The position numbers and the translations under genes are program-made. A stretch of 64,000 nt of DNA from Eublepharis macularius (lineage: Eukaryota > Chordata > Lepidosauria > Squamata > Eublepharidae). A model generated the notes under the pieces. The model ran no database searches. It had not been told where the DNA came from and saw only the letters and a list, made by a program, of their open reading frames with translations. Positions 58,701-63,079 of the stretch are shown one piece after another (position 1 is the first letter of the stretch; each line of letters begins with the position of its first letter). The stretch lies in assembly GCF_028583425.1 (NCBI RefSeq), contig NC_072805.1, forward strand, positions 11,366,501 to 11,430,500, in the 5' to 3' direction.

Positions 58701-59744
58701 GCACAGATGGAAGAAGGCTGTTATTTCTTCTTCTCCTTCAGCCAGTTGGGCAGGCACCACCACCCCAGCATACATGGCAACACACCAGCCAGATCCTTTT
58801 GTTTGGCACACTGGGCCAGTTTTCCACCCAAGGCACCAGGCAAGCAATAGCAATGTCACTGGAGGCAATGTCACTGGAGGCTCATCTTTCATACTGCGCC
58901 CCCCCCCTTTGTTTCCTGGCACACCAGTATCTCAGTGGGAAGGCTGCTTAGCCTTGCAATTGGGGCCAGGCGAGCAGTCGGTAAACCACATCATGCATGC
59001 CATCCCAGTCTGTTGCAGTGCTTGCTAATCTTGGGTGAGGTTTATAAGAACACTGCACCTGGTACAGATGCAACAGGCATTTTGTGAATGTATATCTAGC
59101 AAGTGTAAGCAAGAACTGCACCTGCTGAACTTCTGTCTGAACACATACCTACCCCTCCCCCAAAATTCAGTGTCCAGTTGAAAGACCAAGGCAACCAGTG
59201 GATGCCTGAAGCCAGCATAACATACAAGATGTAAAATATGTTTACTACTTCCACCATGTAGAAGCTAATTTGTGGCCTTACCTTACATTTTCCATGCTTT
59301 CTGAAGCATGGGTTAATTACTCGGCAAGGGATGTAGCATTTCTCTTAAACCAAAGGTGTGTTGATCTTGGAATTAATGCTTTCATCGTTTTTAAGGGTTA
59401 GGGCTGATTTTTAAATTTCTCTACCTTACCTCGCAAATGTAGTGCAATATGGATCATATTATGGTATGCCATGGGACAGGGAAATGGACAGATTTGGGAA
59501 GCTTGCTGAACTGGTAACCAAGCTTTTTATTGGCTGAATATTCACAATTGCAGCAAGATTAAAAAAAAAAGAAAACTTGAACCAAGATACAAAATGGTTT
59601 GACTTTCTGGTCGGATGTGTATTTCTTTGCTAAGCTATCATCTCTGCCGACACTGTTTCTGGTTTGCTTGTTTTTCAGATCTTCGGAATGATTTTCAGCA
59701 TGATTCTCTGTTGTGCTGTCCGCAGAAATCGAGAAATGGTCTAA
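21715..59744 (+). CDS. CD9: CD9 tetraspanin, spliced from 8 coding exons
   Basis: CD9 is a four-pass plasma-membrane tetraspanin that clusters integrins, Ig-superfamily partners and proteases into microdomains and acts in adhesion, exosomes and gamete fusion. Coding exons: 21,715-21,780; 48,417-48,516; 50,709-50,806; 54,118-54,192; 54,877-54,969; 56,211-56,300; 57,953-58,036; 59,679-59,744. They sum to 672 nt, 223 residues plus TAA, in frame across all junctions; every intron is GT-AG. Approximate layout: TM1 13-35, small loop 36-55, TM2 56-79, TM3 85-107, large loop 108-189, TM4 190-213. Tetraspanin hallmarks: CCG at 147-149, loop cysteines 162 and 176, juxtamembrane (palmitoylation-type) cysteines 9, 75, 76, 84, 213, 214, C-terminus REMV. 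Human CD9 has 228 residues; this one is shorter in the small loop and near residue 131. No N-X-S/T sequon is present. Confidence 0.97.
22950..23155 (-). mobile_element. tRNA-derived SINE, reverse, in intron 1
   Basis: The + strand reads CTGCCCACTCGGAGCGATTT, CAATCACCCTGTGAGGTGGG and GGGGAATCGAACCCTGC (reversed box B), followed by CTACCACTACATGAAACTGG. It is the reverse of the SINE at 29,863. Confidence 0.82.
23156..24594. other. Intron 1, nothing clearly recognised
   Basis: Segments with ACATTCAATGAACAATAGGG (23,875) resemble text near 13,640 and may be one unnamed repeat. No exon is supported. Confidence 0.35.
24595..24975 (-). mobile_element. L2-like LINE 3' region, reverse
   Basis: The + strand includes TCAGACAGGTCATTCCATAT, AACATGGGGGATAAGATTGC and GCCTTGTGGAACCCTGTAAG, the reverse of text common to L2/CR1-superfamily LINE ends in reptiles. 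No frame survives. Confidence 0.5.
25081..25288. mobile_element. Palindromic MITE, 208 bp (family M)
   Basis: The ends CCGTTTTCACACG and CGTGTGAAAACGG are inverted. The whole element folds back around CGATTCGC near 25,185, with both arms carrying CATCATGACTCCGGTTTGTG or its complement. A second, more diverged member is at 34,027. Confidence 0.82.
25318..25440 (-). mobile_element. Reverse copy of the 3,590-type 3' end
   Basis: The + strand TATTTATTTATGTCATTTAT, CACTGAAATTCAAGGTGGAT and TACATAGTGTAAGTCC is the reverse complement of the 3' terminus at 3,845-3,901. Confidence 0.55.
25441..26049. other. Intron 1, nothing recognised
   Basis: No supported feature. Confidence 0.35.
26050..26830 (-). 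mobile_element. L2-like LINE, reverse, ~780 bp
   Basis: Begins on the + strand with TATTTATTTAAAGCATTTAC and contains TTGAATTGGGCCCAGAAACA and CATCGCAGTAATCTAATTTA, the reverse of LINE 3' sequence. The coding frame is destroyed. Confidence 0.55.
26800..26885. repeat. Fold-back repeat F1, copy 3 (partial)
   Basis: GGTCCAGCAGCACCTCCAAG is followed by AAGGTGCCACTGAACTC and ACAGACTAACGTGG, the outer arms of F1 without the central hairpin. Confidence 0.6.
26905..27300 (-). pseudogene. L1 LINE ORF2 C-terminal fragment, reverse
   Basis: On the - strand, 27,095-26,907 reads as a short frame with [17 protein letters not shown], the typical tail of L1 ORF2. Upstream (27,100-27,300) the frame is broken. 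It is a dead, 5'-truncated retrotransposon copy. Confidence 0.6.
27301..28027. other. Intron 1, nothing clearly recognised
   Basis: May hold more L1 remnant, but I cannot confirm it. Confidence 0.3.
28028..28272 (+). mobile_element. GC-rich element ending in a hAT-Charlie-like terminus
   Basis: Two GC-rich half-units share CCTTCCTGCCCCTTCGCTGG / CCTTCCCGCCCCTTCACTGG. The element ends AACAGGCCACGGACTGGTAC, CGGGGGTTGGGGACCCCTG, the end motif also seen at 18,552. The left end and target duplication were not found. Confidence 0.45.
28273..29384. other. Intron 1, nothing recognised
   Basis: No supported exon or repeat. Confidence 0.35.
29385..29565 (-). mobile_element. 5S rRNA-derived SINE, reverse, copy 2
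   Basis: The + strand begins with the tail GCCATCAAGTCACAGCTGGC, then GGTTGCCATTGCCTTCC, GGTCTCCCATCCAAG (reversed 5S box C) and GAGCTTCCGAGATCAGATGA (reversed 5S box A region). Confidence 0.82.
29863..30075 (+). mobile_element. tRNA-derived SINE, full length, in intron 1
   Basis: Starts GAGAGCCAGTTTGCTGTAG. Box A-like TAGTGGTTATGAGC, box B GGGTTTGATTCCCC (29,917-29,930), body GAAGCCAGCTGGGAGACC and GTCGTGAGGATAAACC, and an ATTATTATTAT tail. It is the best copy of this family in the window. Confidence 0.88.
30456..30587. mobile_element. Palindromic MITE, ~132 bp
   Basis: The ends TTTCCACACACGTTGAATAA and GGATTATCCAACGTGTGTGG are inverted, with internal arms CACTTTCAGTGCACTTT / TATTGAAAGTG. 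A relative is at 4,373. Confidence 0.72.
30926..31280. mobile_element. Fold-back element P2, ~355 bp, long arms
   Basis: Arms of about 120 bp: the left runs from GCCAAGCTACAAGTGACG through GTTTTGATGGGAAATGTAGG; the right returns CTACATTTCCCATCAAAAC to GTTACTTGTAGCTTGGC. The centre holds a C-run and CA repeats (31,050-31,075). It shares its ends with the short element at 37,422. Confidence 0.85.
31364..31560 (+). mobile_element. tRNA-derived SINE
   Basis: TGCGTTGTAATGTTGGACTA, box B-like AGTTCAAACCTCC, CTTACTGGGTGACCTCTCAG and an AATAAAGGTACAATATGTTG end. Confidence 0.7.
31561..33149. other. Intron 1, nothing recognised
   Basis: No supported exon, RNA gene or repeat boundary. Confidence 0.35.
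33150..33365 (+). mobile_element. tRNA-derived SINE
   Basis: Box B-like GATTCAAATCCTC near 33,207, the phrase CTCTGCCGTGGAAGCTTAGG, GTTGCTGTGAGGCTAAAACG and a 3' end GGTACACGTGAAGTCAATAA. Confidence 0.7.
33366..34026. other. Intron 1, nothing recognised
   Basis: No supported feature. Confidence 0.35.
34027..34240. mobile_element. Palindromic MITE (family M), second copy
   Basis: Arms GACGGCGTCTTCATGGCACA and GCGCCATGAAGACGCCGTC fold back around 34,125. The interior CATCATGACTCCGTTTCATG matches the 25,081 element. Confidence 0.75.
34322..34594. mobile_element. Chimeric hAT MITE remnant
   Basis: The left arm start is lost. CTCCCCTCTGTCTGGAGATC and CAGCCATGTGACCATTTTC match the MITE at 9,253, and the right end CCCAGAAAAAAAAGCCCTG is intact. 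Between them (about 34,405-34,550) lies foreign text GTGACGTCATTGTGCAGTCC resembling family G, so one MITE was interrupted by or recombined with another. Confidence 0.65.
34596..36560. other. Intron 1, microsatellites only
   Basis: A short degenerate tandem (TAGTGGATATTAAT, three times) lies at 34,597-34,665. (GT)n lies at about 35,503-35,523 and (CA)n at about 35,730-35,749. No exon is supported. Confidence 0.45.
36563..36728 (-). mobile_element. 5S rRNA-derived SINE, reverse, copy 3
   Basis: The + strand has GTGCCATCAAGTTGCAACCA, GGTTTGCCATTGCCTTCC, CTCCCATCCAAGTGCCAACC and GAGCTTCCAGGATCTGCTGA, the reverse of tail, body and 5S head. Confidence 0.8.
36729..37208. other. Intron 1, nothing recognised
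   Basis: No supported feature. Confidence 0.35.
37422..37539. mobile_element. Short P2 MITE (118 bp) inside the gypsy protease
   Basis: The ends GGGCCAAACTACAAGTGACG and TCACTTGTAGCTTGGCCC are inverted, with internal arms ATGACACTTGAACGGCAAGTG / CACTTGCCATTCAAGTGTCAT. It cuts the protease frame about 25 bp after the DTGSS site. Confidence 0.82.
37765..37882. repeat. Fold-back repeat F1, copy 4 (outer arms only)
   Basis: AAAATCAAGAAGAGTCCAGT and GCACCTTTATTGC return as TTAAAGGTGCTACTGGATTC and TTTTTGATTTTGCT. The hammerhead-like centre is deleted. Confidence 0.8.
39530..40500 (-). mobile_element. Possible 5' LTR/leader of the gypsy remnant
   Basis: This lies directly upstream of gag on the - strand. 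An AATAAA on the - strand (about 40,033-40,038) could be the LTR poly(A) signal. Terminal TG/CA and a primer-binding site could not be fixed, so it remains tentative. Confidence 0.25.
40560..40780. repeat. Fold-back repeat F1, copy 5
   Basis: The left arm TTTGAGTCCAGTGGCACCTT and right arm AGTGCCACTGGACTCAAATC are inverted. Near the centre the right arm reads CTGAAGA, GGGAG, CTCTC, AAAA, a hammerhead-like core whose GAAA box has become AAAA. Confidence 0.82.
40860..41280. other. GC-rich segment in intron 1, unassigned
   Basis: Moderately CpG-rich (for example GGCAGCGTCGTCGC at 40,879 and GGGGCGCCGCTCC at 40,909). It could be a degraded GC-rich repeat or a minor regulatory island. No coding signature. 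Confidence 0.3.
41330..41430 (-). repeat. Family A repeat, reverse, 5' part
   Basis: The + strand reads TTGCCTGGAGATCAGTTGCA, GGGAGATCTCCAGCTACC and GGAGGCTGGCAACCCTAA, the reverse of the family A 5' end. Confidence 0.7.
41431..42530. other. Intron 1, nothing recognised
   Basis: No supported exon or repeat family. Confidence 0.35.
42535..42893. mobile_element. Unclassified element with perfect 36-bp TIRs
   Basis: The left arm 42,535-42,570 (GCAGGGGCTGCCGCCACCGT...) is the exact reverse complement of 42,858-42,893 (...ACGGTGGCGGCAGCCCCTGC) over 36 bp. The 287-bp interior is not palindromic and not coding. No target duplication is visible, and no other copy is seen in the window. Confidence 0.7.
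42894..43374. other. Intron 1, nothing recognised
   Basis: No supported feature. Confidence 0.35.
43390..43924 (-). mobile_element. 5'-truncated L1 LINE with perfect target duplication
   Basis: The poly(A) tail on the - strand appears as a T-run at 43,389-43,401. A - strand frame from 43,937 to 43,704 encodes the ORF2 tail ([20 protein letters not shown]). A perfect 15-bp duplication ATAAGAATCTCATCT lies at 43,375-43,389 and 43,925-43,939, so this is a recent, 5'-truncated insertion in CD9 intron 1. Confidence 0.85.
43940..45932. other. Intron 1, AT-rich, nothing recognised
   Basis: The least repeat-dense part of intron 1 (about 43,940-45,930). No exon is visible. Confidence 0.35.
45933..46105 (+). 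mobile_element. 5S rRNA-derived SINE, copy 4 (best)
   Basis: The head TTAGAAGCTAAGCAGGACTG and GGTTAGTACTTGGATGGGAG closely matches the 5S rRNA internal promoter (box A, intermediate element, box C). The body CAATCGCAAACCACCTCTGA and GCCTTGAAAACCCTGG follows. Confidence 0.88.
46106..46929. other. Intron 1, nothing clearly recognised
   Basis: 46,770-46,830 (GAACTGGCAGGCATTGAACC) may be a reverse SINE head. Otherwise nothing is recognised. Confidence 0.35.
46930..47150 (-). mobile_element. SINE, reverse, in intron 1
   Basis: The + strand reads CTCAGAGCGGTGAACAAAGT, CCCCACAATACAGCTGGGGC, GGGATTCAAACTAGC and AACCACTACACCACAGCAGC, the reverse of a tRNA-SINE. Confidence 0.7.
47510..47899 (+). mobile_element. 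hAT-type non-autonomous element, family G (390 bp)
   Basis: The ends CAGGGTTGCCAGGTC and GGTCTGGCAACCCTC are inverted. It is flanked by a perfect 8-bp duplication ATCACTGT (47,502-47,509 and 47,900-47,907). The interior contains GGCCAAATTGGGC-type short palindromes and CACTTCTGGGAAGTGAAGTC. It lies ~500 bp before CD9 exon 2. Confidence 0.82.
47908..48416 (+). other. 3' end of CD9 intron 1
   Basis: Unique-looking sequence ending with a TTTC repeat (48,391-48,410) that serves as the polypyrimidine tract for exon 2. Confidence 0.6.
48417..48516 (+). CDS. CD9: CD9 coding exon 2 (residues 23-56)
   Basis: The acceptor is TTTCTCTGCAG| after a TTTC repeat. It encodes the end of TM1 ([13 protein letters not shown]) and the small extracellular loop [12 protein letters not shown]. 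The donor ACAG|GTATGT splits a Gly codon (phase 1). The loop is shorter than in mammals and lacks the Asn-rich glycosylation stretch found there. Confidence 0.97.
48517..49319. other. CD9 intron 2, first part
   Basis: Nothing recognised apart from the donor GTATGT. Confidence 0.35.
49320..49725 (+). mobile_element. CR1 LINE 3' end in CD9 intron 2
   Basis: Reads AGGAAAGGCTGAGGGCCTTG, GTTTGGAGAAGAGGAGGTTG, GAACTTTTTCACAGTCAGAG and TGGAACCAGCTGCCTAGCGA, ending CCAACTCTATGATTCTATGA. The + frame 49,349-49,648 preserves the ORF2 C-terminus ([20 protein letters not shown]). It is well preserved but 5'-truncated. Confidence 0.92.
49726..50708. other. CD9 intron 2, remainder
   Basis: Nothing recognised. 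It ends in the CCCCTAG acceptor of exon 3. Confidence 0.35.
50709..50806 (+). CDS. CD9: CD9 coding exon 3 (residues 56-88)
   Basis: Acceptor CCCCTAG|, donor CTTG|GTAAGT. It encodes TM2 ([17 protein letters not shown]), the CC pair at 75-76, and the cytosolic loop QESQCMLG with Cys84. All are standard CD9 features. Confidence 0.97.
50807..51759. other. CD9 intron 3, first part
   Basis: A (TC)n run at about 50,929-50,946 is the only notable feature. Confidence 0.4.
51760..52510 (-). pseudogene. Penelope-like element 3' part: GIY-YIG endonuclease remnant
   Basis: On the - strand, 52,510-52,190 encodes a GIY-YIG-type endonuclease domain: IYALMC, then [20 protein letters not shown], then [10 protein letters not shown], ending LSHYHR with TAA at 52,192-52,190. 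An in-frame TAA (52,480-52,478) sits just before YIGQT, and the upstream reverse transcriptase is absent, so the copy is dead. Penelope-like elements pair a telomerase-like RT with this nuclease. After the stop come ~340 bp of pyrimidine-rich 3' sequence, then a right-arm F1 terminus (51,845-51,760). This suggests F1 repeats derive from the element's 3' end. It lies antisense in CD9 intron 3. Confidence 0.75.
51809..51845 (-). ncRNA. Hammerhead-ribozyme-like core (partial)
   Basis: On the - strand: box CTGACGA (51,845-51,839); stem II GAGAA...TTCTC with a 5-nt loop (51,837-51,823); box GAAA (51,822-51,819); and a minimal three-pair stem III around TTAT with the candidate cleavage base after UA at 51,809. 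Published work describes hammerhead motifs with very short stem III in Penelope-like elements. I see no complementary stem I next to the CTGACGA box, so activity of this copy is doubtful. Confidence 0.4.
52574..52770 (+). mobile_element. Family A element in CD9 intron 3
   Basis: Runs from AAGGTTGCCGTCTTCCAGG, with core GATCTCCTGGAATTATAATA and CCCCCTGGAGAAAATGACTG, to CAGGAATTTGGCAATTCTA. The ends are inverted. Confidence 0.65.
53223..53280 (+). repeat. Perfect 2 x 29-bp tandem duplication
   Basis: TCTTTATTCATCTGCAAATG plus GTGGAGATCA-type remainder occurs twice (53,223-53,251 and 53,252-53,280) without a mismatch. Confidence 0.95.
53335..53790 (-). mobile_element. L2-like LINE 3' end, reverse, intron 3
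   Basis: The + strand starts with TTTATT repeats (53,339-53,370) and ATATACCGCCCATCCCCAGG. On the - strand a C-terminal RT-type frame with [11 protein letters not shown] and [15 protein letters not shown] is readable, typical of L2/CR1-superfamily LINE ends. It is truncated. Confidence 0.65.
53985..54011 (+). repeat. (TG)n microsatellite, intron 3
   Basis: Pure TG dinucleotides, ~12 units, about 105 bp before exon 4. Confidence 0.95.
54118..54192 (+). CDS. CD9: CD9 coding exon 4 (residues 89-113)
   Basis: Acceptor TTCTGCAG|, donor AAG|GTAAGA. It encodes TM3 ([19 protein letters not shown]) with the conserved polar Glu100, then SNKEK, the start of the large extracellular loop. Confidence 0.97.
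54220..54472 (+). mobile_element. L2-like LINE 3' end in CD9 intron 4
   Basis: GTGAGGCTGTGTTCTGGAGA (coding-like tail), GTAGCCTGCCTTGGGTTCTG, GGCGGTGGGCATATAAATAT and a TAAATAAATAAA end. It is the + strand counterpart of the reverse copies at 26,050 and 53,335. Confidence 0.6.
54877..54969 (+). CDS. CD9: CD9 coding exon 5 (residues 114-144)
   Basis: Acceptor GGTTCTAG|, donor GCT|GTAAGT. It encodes helices A and B of the large loop, including [13 protein letters not shown] and [10 protein letters not shown]. It is about two residues shorter than the mammalian segment. Confidence 0.96.
54970..55816. other. CD9 intron 5, first part
   Basis: Nothing recognised. Confidence 0.35.
55817..56040. 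repeat. Fold-back repeat F1, copy 6 (long centre)
   Basis: GATGAGCTTTCGTGAGTCAC and its inverted partner GTGACTCATGAAGGCTCAT flank a centre TCTTCAGATAGCATCTGAAG. On the - strand the boxes CTGAAGA (55,916-55,910), paired GUGAG/CUCAC and GAAA (55,892-55,889) form an intact hammerhead-like core. On the + strand the last box is GAAG. The right flank reads ACAGATGGACCAACACAGC. Confidence 0.82.
56211..56300 (+). CDS. CD9: CD9 coding exon 6 (residues 145-174)
   Basis: Acceptor TTTTGCTGTAG|, donor AAG|GTATGT. It begins LYCCGYGG, carrying the tetraspanin CCG signature, and continues through [15 protein letters not shown] with Cys162. The stretch 163-175 is the variable partner-binding region of the large loop. 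Confidence 0.96.
56301..57514. other. CD9 intron 6, first part
   Basis: Purine-rich stretches near 56,590-56,650. No repeat family recognised. Confidence 0.35.
57515..57605 (-). mobile_element. SINE 3' fragment, reverse, intron 6
   Basis: AATAATAACAACAACATTTG, TATATACTGTCATTCAGGAC and CCAGCAGTTTACAAAGGG are the reverse of the tRNA-SINE tail. Confidence 0.6.
57953..58036 (+). CDS. CD9: CD9 coding exon 7 (residues 175-202)
   Basis: Acceptor CTCTTCCAG|, donor ATG|GTAAGC. It begins [10 protein letters not shown] with Cys176, the last large-loop cysteine, then enters TM4 with a glycine-rich [11 protein letters not shown]. Three perfect GGCATC repeats (58,007-58,024) encode the alternating Gly-Ile. 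Confidence 0.96.
58037..59678. other. CD9 intron 7
   Basis: No repeat family clearly recognised and no exon besides its borders. A duplicated AATGTCACTGGAGGC occurs at 58,853-58,880. Confidence 0.35.
59679..59744 (+). CDS. CD9: CD9 coding exon 8 (residues 203-223, stop)
   Basis: Acceptor GTTTTTCAG|. It encodes the end of TM4 ([10 protein letters not shown]), the palmitoylation-type pair Cys213-Cys214 and the tail AVRRNREMV, then TAA at 59,742-59,744. Confidence 0.98.
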   Translation: MFGMIFSMILCCAVRRNREMV

Positions 59745-60070
59745 AGCTACTTCAGGGGACCCCCTCCCTTCAAGAAATCTTTATTGCTAACTAGCATTAT
59801 TAAAGCATTTCTAAAATTATATTTGTTACTTTTTAAAAAAAAATGCTTGATACTGATGTTCTTAGTTTTTTGCTTTTTATGTTTATAAAACTTTAAAAGG
59901 ATTTGACTGTTAAAAAGGTACTATATTTGTTAGTCTGCAGACCAAAACATCTTGTATATAAAGTTTTTTGTCTCTAAATAGTTGCCATTTTTCTTTAAAC
60001 TTACAAATGGGATGTAATTTATGTTGGAGAAAATTTGATACTTAATAAAAACTTAAGACCACCAACTGTT
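59745..60070 (+). other. CD9: CD9 3' untranslated region
   Basis: AT-rich sequence between the stop codon and the first canonical poly(A) signal. It is ~320 nt, a compact 3' UTR. Confidence 0.8.
60044..60049 (+). terminator. CD9: CD9 polyadenylation signal AATAAA
   Basis: AATAAA in CTTAATAAAAACTTAAG, followed ~20-30 nt later by GT-rich GTGTGCATG. This is the first canonical signal after the stop codon. Confidence 0.88.
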
Positions 60071-60360
60071 CTCCAAGTGTGCATGCAGTTTCCATAGCAG
60101 TTTTTCAGTGGGCCAGTTTCAGCCTCAGGAAGGCAAGGCCAGCTTTTCATAGATGTCTTGTGATGTCTGCTAAGGAAGCCATTGGAATTGTACAGGAGAT
60201 CTTTCTAGATTTTGGAGGGAACTTTTACCTTGAGACTAAATTTAATTGGGGCTAAACTTAATGGGAGATGTACTAATAAGCCCCGTAACAGTGGCACGTC
60301 ACGATAGCTAAGTGTTTCATGAGTAGGTTAGATCAGGCTTGCATTCTTATGACCCATCGT

Positions 60361-60607
60361 CAGGGCTTTTTTTCAGCAGGAACGCAGTGGAACAGAGTTC
60401 CAGAACCTCTTGAAAATGGTCACATGGCTGGTGGCCCCGCCCCCTGATCTCCAGACAGAGGGGAGTTGAGATCTGAGCGGCACGGAGGGCAATCTCAACT
60501 CCCCTCTGTCTGGAGATCAGGGGGCGGGGCCACCAGCCATGTGACCATTTTTTCCGAGGGGAACCCACTGAGTTCCACCACCTCCTTTCCTAGAAAAAAA
60601 ACCCCTG
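60361..60607. mobile_element. hAT-type palindromic MITE, 247 bp, copy 3
   Basis: The ends are CAGGGCTTTTTTTC and AAAAAAAACCCCTG, with the fold-back arms of the 9,253 element. Flanks CCCATCGT (60,353-60,360) and CCTATTGT (60,608-60,615) agree at 6 of 8 positions, both differences being C/T. It lies ~290 bp downstream of the CD9 poly(A) site. Confidence 0.85.
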
Positions 60608-60871
60608 CCTATTGTGCCAAATGCAGTCAGCTGTTCGATACTTTTTTTTCCTTTTCAGTTCTAGGCAAGCAACGAACCAAGGAAATATATGAAGCACCTT
60701 TTGGCCCCAGTCATCCTCCATTGTTTCTTATTGGGGGTGGGGGGGATCCAGTGCTTTTTCCAGAACACAGAAGTCTTAGCCGAACACATGAAATAAACAG
60801 AGTCCAACAGAACCAATGCCGAACCAGAGAATCCCAAAAAACGAGGGGCAAAGCTGCAGGGCAACCACAGG
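60608..60871. other. Intergenic, nothing recognised
   Basis: No supported feature between the MITE and the large inverted repeat. Confidence 0.35.
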
Positions 60872-61704
60872 AGCAGAGAAAAACCCCCACAGCAATTAGT
60901 AATTGCAGGTGCAGACGCGTGAATCCAAAGACAGTATTTGTGGTTTATCTGCACAGTCATAAACACACTCTCATCAATATTTGAAACATAAACATATTTT
61001 TACATAATAACAAGCACAACCACGAGTCAAAATGGAGAGGACCACCTTCCCCAAAGTCACTACAGTACAGAATGACATTTCCCAGTTCAAAAAGCAATTG
61101 TACTCTCTTCTCTGAGGGCTGCAACGGTCCACCAGCAGAAGGTCTCCAAAGCCCACTCCCAAGCCGGGAGGACCTGCGGACCAGATGCAGTCAGAAGGGG
61201 AAGGGGGAAGCCGCTCCACGCTCAACAGGACTGTTATCTGGTGTTCGTATGGAAAAAGAGGAGAGAGTGAAGTGATGGTGAACAGCACAGCTGTTATGTG
61301 CTCTTGAGAAAGAATCCCGAAACAGGAAATCAGCGTGCGTCCTGTTGAGCATGGAGCGGCTTCCCCCTTCCCCTTTTGACTGCATCTGGTCCGCGGGTCC
61401 TCCCGGCTTGGGAGTGGGCTTTGGAGAGCTTCTGCTGGCGGACTGTTGCAGCCCTCACAGAAGAGAGGAGTGCAATTGCTTTTTGAATTGGGAAACGTCA
61501 TTCAGGACAGTAATGACTTTGGGGAAGGTGGTCCTTTCCATTTTGACTCGTGGTTGTGCTTGTTATTTATTATGTAAAAATATGTTTATGTTTCAAATAT
61601 TGATGACAGAGTGTTTACGACTGTGCAGATAAAACACAAACACTGTCTTTGGATTCATGTGTCTGCACCTGCAATTACTAATTGCTGTGGGTTTTTTTCT
61701 CTGA
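60872..61704. repeat. Large inverted repeat, ~360-bp arms
   Basis: The left arm 60,872-61,231 and right arm 61,339-61,704 are highly similar inverted copies around a 107-bp spacer. Landmarks: left AATTAGTAATTGCAGGTGCA, right TGCACCTGCAATTACTAATT; left ATTTGAAACATAAACATATT, right the complement; left GGAAGCCGCTCCACGCTC, right GAGCATGGAGCGGCTTCC. The arms differ by scattered substitutions and small indels. No coding content is recognised. Confidence 0.85.
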
Positions 61705-62344
61705 ACCAGAGAAACCCAGCAGTACCAACCTGGCAGCAGAAGACATGCGCTCCCAAAAAAGTACTCTGGTTTGGCAACCAGTCACAGCAACTTTTCTTTT
61801 ACCATTTGCAGCTTTCCTGGGCAAAAGGAGGGCGGAGGGAGGCAGTTCTCCCAGGCGAATGGAATTGCGCGTTAGGGGGAGTTCAGTGGTCCATCTGATC
61901 ACAATTCTGTCATAGACAACATGAGATAATCATCGTTATTGGACAGACAGTTGATTTCTCCTGAACATGTGATTCCATTTGCCTCCCTTCTCTTTTCCAT
62001 TTTTTGCCTAAGGAAAGCTACAAATGGTAAAAGAAAAACCCTGAGACCTTTAATATGCCAGTCCCAGTTATTTCTGAATATTTGGGGGCTTAATCAGGAC
62101 CGGCAATAACAGTTTATTTGAGAATACTGATACTGATCAAGATTCTGGAGTATTCCCCCCAAATACCAAAAAGATATTTTGGACTATATTTTTGGACCAG
62201 ATAACCCAAACCACACACCCCTAGTAATCACACTTCCCCCTCACCCCAGCAAGAATTTCTTGTCAGTGAAAACTGAGGCCACGCGAGGTCAGGTGACAGG
62301 CAGATATGGGCTCAGCCAGTGGATATTTCCCCCAAGTGATCAGA
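61705..62344. other. Intergenic, nothing recognised
   Basis: No supported feature. Confidence 0.35.
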
Positions 62345-62536
62345 GTTGTGTAGTGATCAGAGTGTTGGACTAGGATCTGGGAGAACCAGGTTTGAATCCC
62401 CAAAGAAGCCTGTTACAGCGACCTTGGGCCAGTAATGTATTCAGCCTAACCTACCTAGCAGGGTTGTTGTGAAAATAAGACGGAAGAGAAGAGACTGATA
62501 TTGCAGAGACAGGCAGTGCATAAATAAAGCAAGTAG
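62345..62536 (+). mobile_element. tRNA-derived SINE
   Basis: TTGTGTAGTGATCAGAGTGT, box B GGTTTGAATCCCC, CGACCTTGGGCCAGTAATGT and a GCATAAATAAAGCAAG end. Confidence 0.82.
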
Positions 62537-62621
62537 ATATGAGAGGTGTGGCTGGGGGCCTTATGGAGTGACTAGATCTGCCCCTGCAGAACCCAATATT
62601 TGGGCATCATCCAAGAGAACC

Positions 62622-62990
62622 ACTGTGGTATCGTGGTTAGGTATGGAGACCTGGATTCCTGGATTCCTGGCTTTGACGTAGGATGATAACAACGTTCGGT
62701 TTATATTCTATTCAAGATAACACCCACTCAGAGCAGTTTACAAAGTGTGTTCTTACTATCCCCACAACAATCACCCAGTAAGTTGGGTGGGGCTGAGAGA
62801 TGCTCCGAAAAGCTGTGACTGACCTAAGGTCACCCAGCTGGCTTCAAGCGGAGAAGTGGGGAATCAAACCTGGTTCTCCGGACTACAGTCCTGCTGCTCT
62901 TAACCACTTCACCAAACTGAGTGATCTTGGGTCAGTCACTGGCAGCCTAAATTATCCTGCAGGGTAACTTCTGTCCCTTCCATGCTCGCT
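62622..62990. mobile_element. Nested SINEs: forward copy split by a reverse copy
   Basis: Forward SINE head at 62,622-62,689 (CTGTGGTATCGTGGTTAGG) and its body at about 62,926-62,990 (GATCTTGGGTCAGTCACTGG) flank a reverse SINE at about 62,690-62,925 (CACCCACTCAGAGCAGTTTA ... GGGGAATCAAACCTGGTTCT ... AACCACTTCACCAAACTGA). Confidence 0.65.
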
Positions 62991-63079
62991 CAGATCTAGA
63001 TGAAGTTTCTCTTTACTTGTGAAGTAAAACTTTTTTTAAGAATCTGAGAGTCCTCCGTAGTGCTGCAAATATGATTTCC

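Noticed and set aside
60466..61501. 172- and 175-codon frames on opposite strands
   Set aside because: They lie across the MITE and the arms of the large inverted repeat, mirror each other, and have no known domain.
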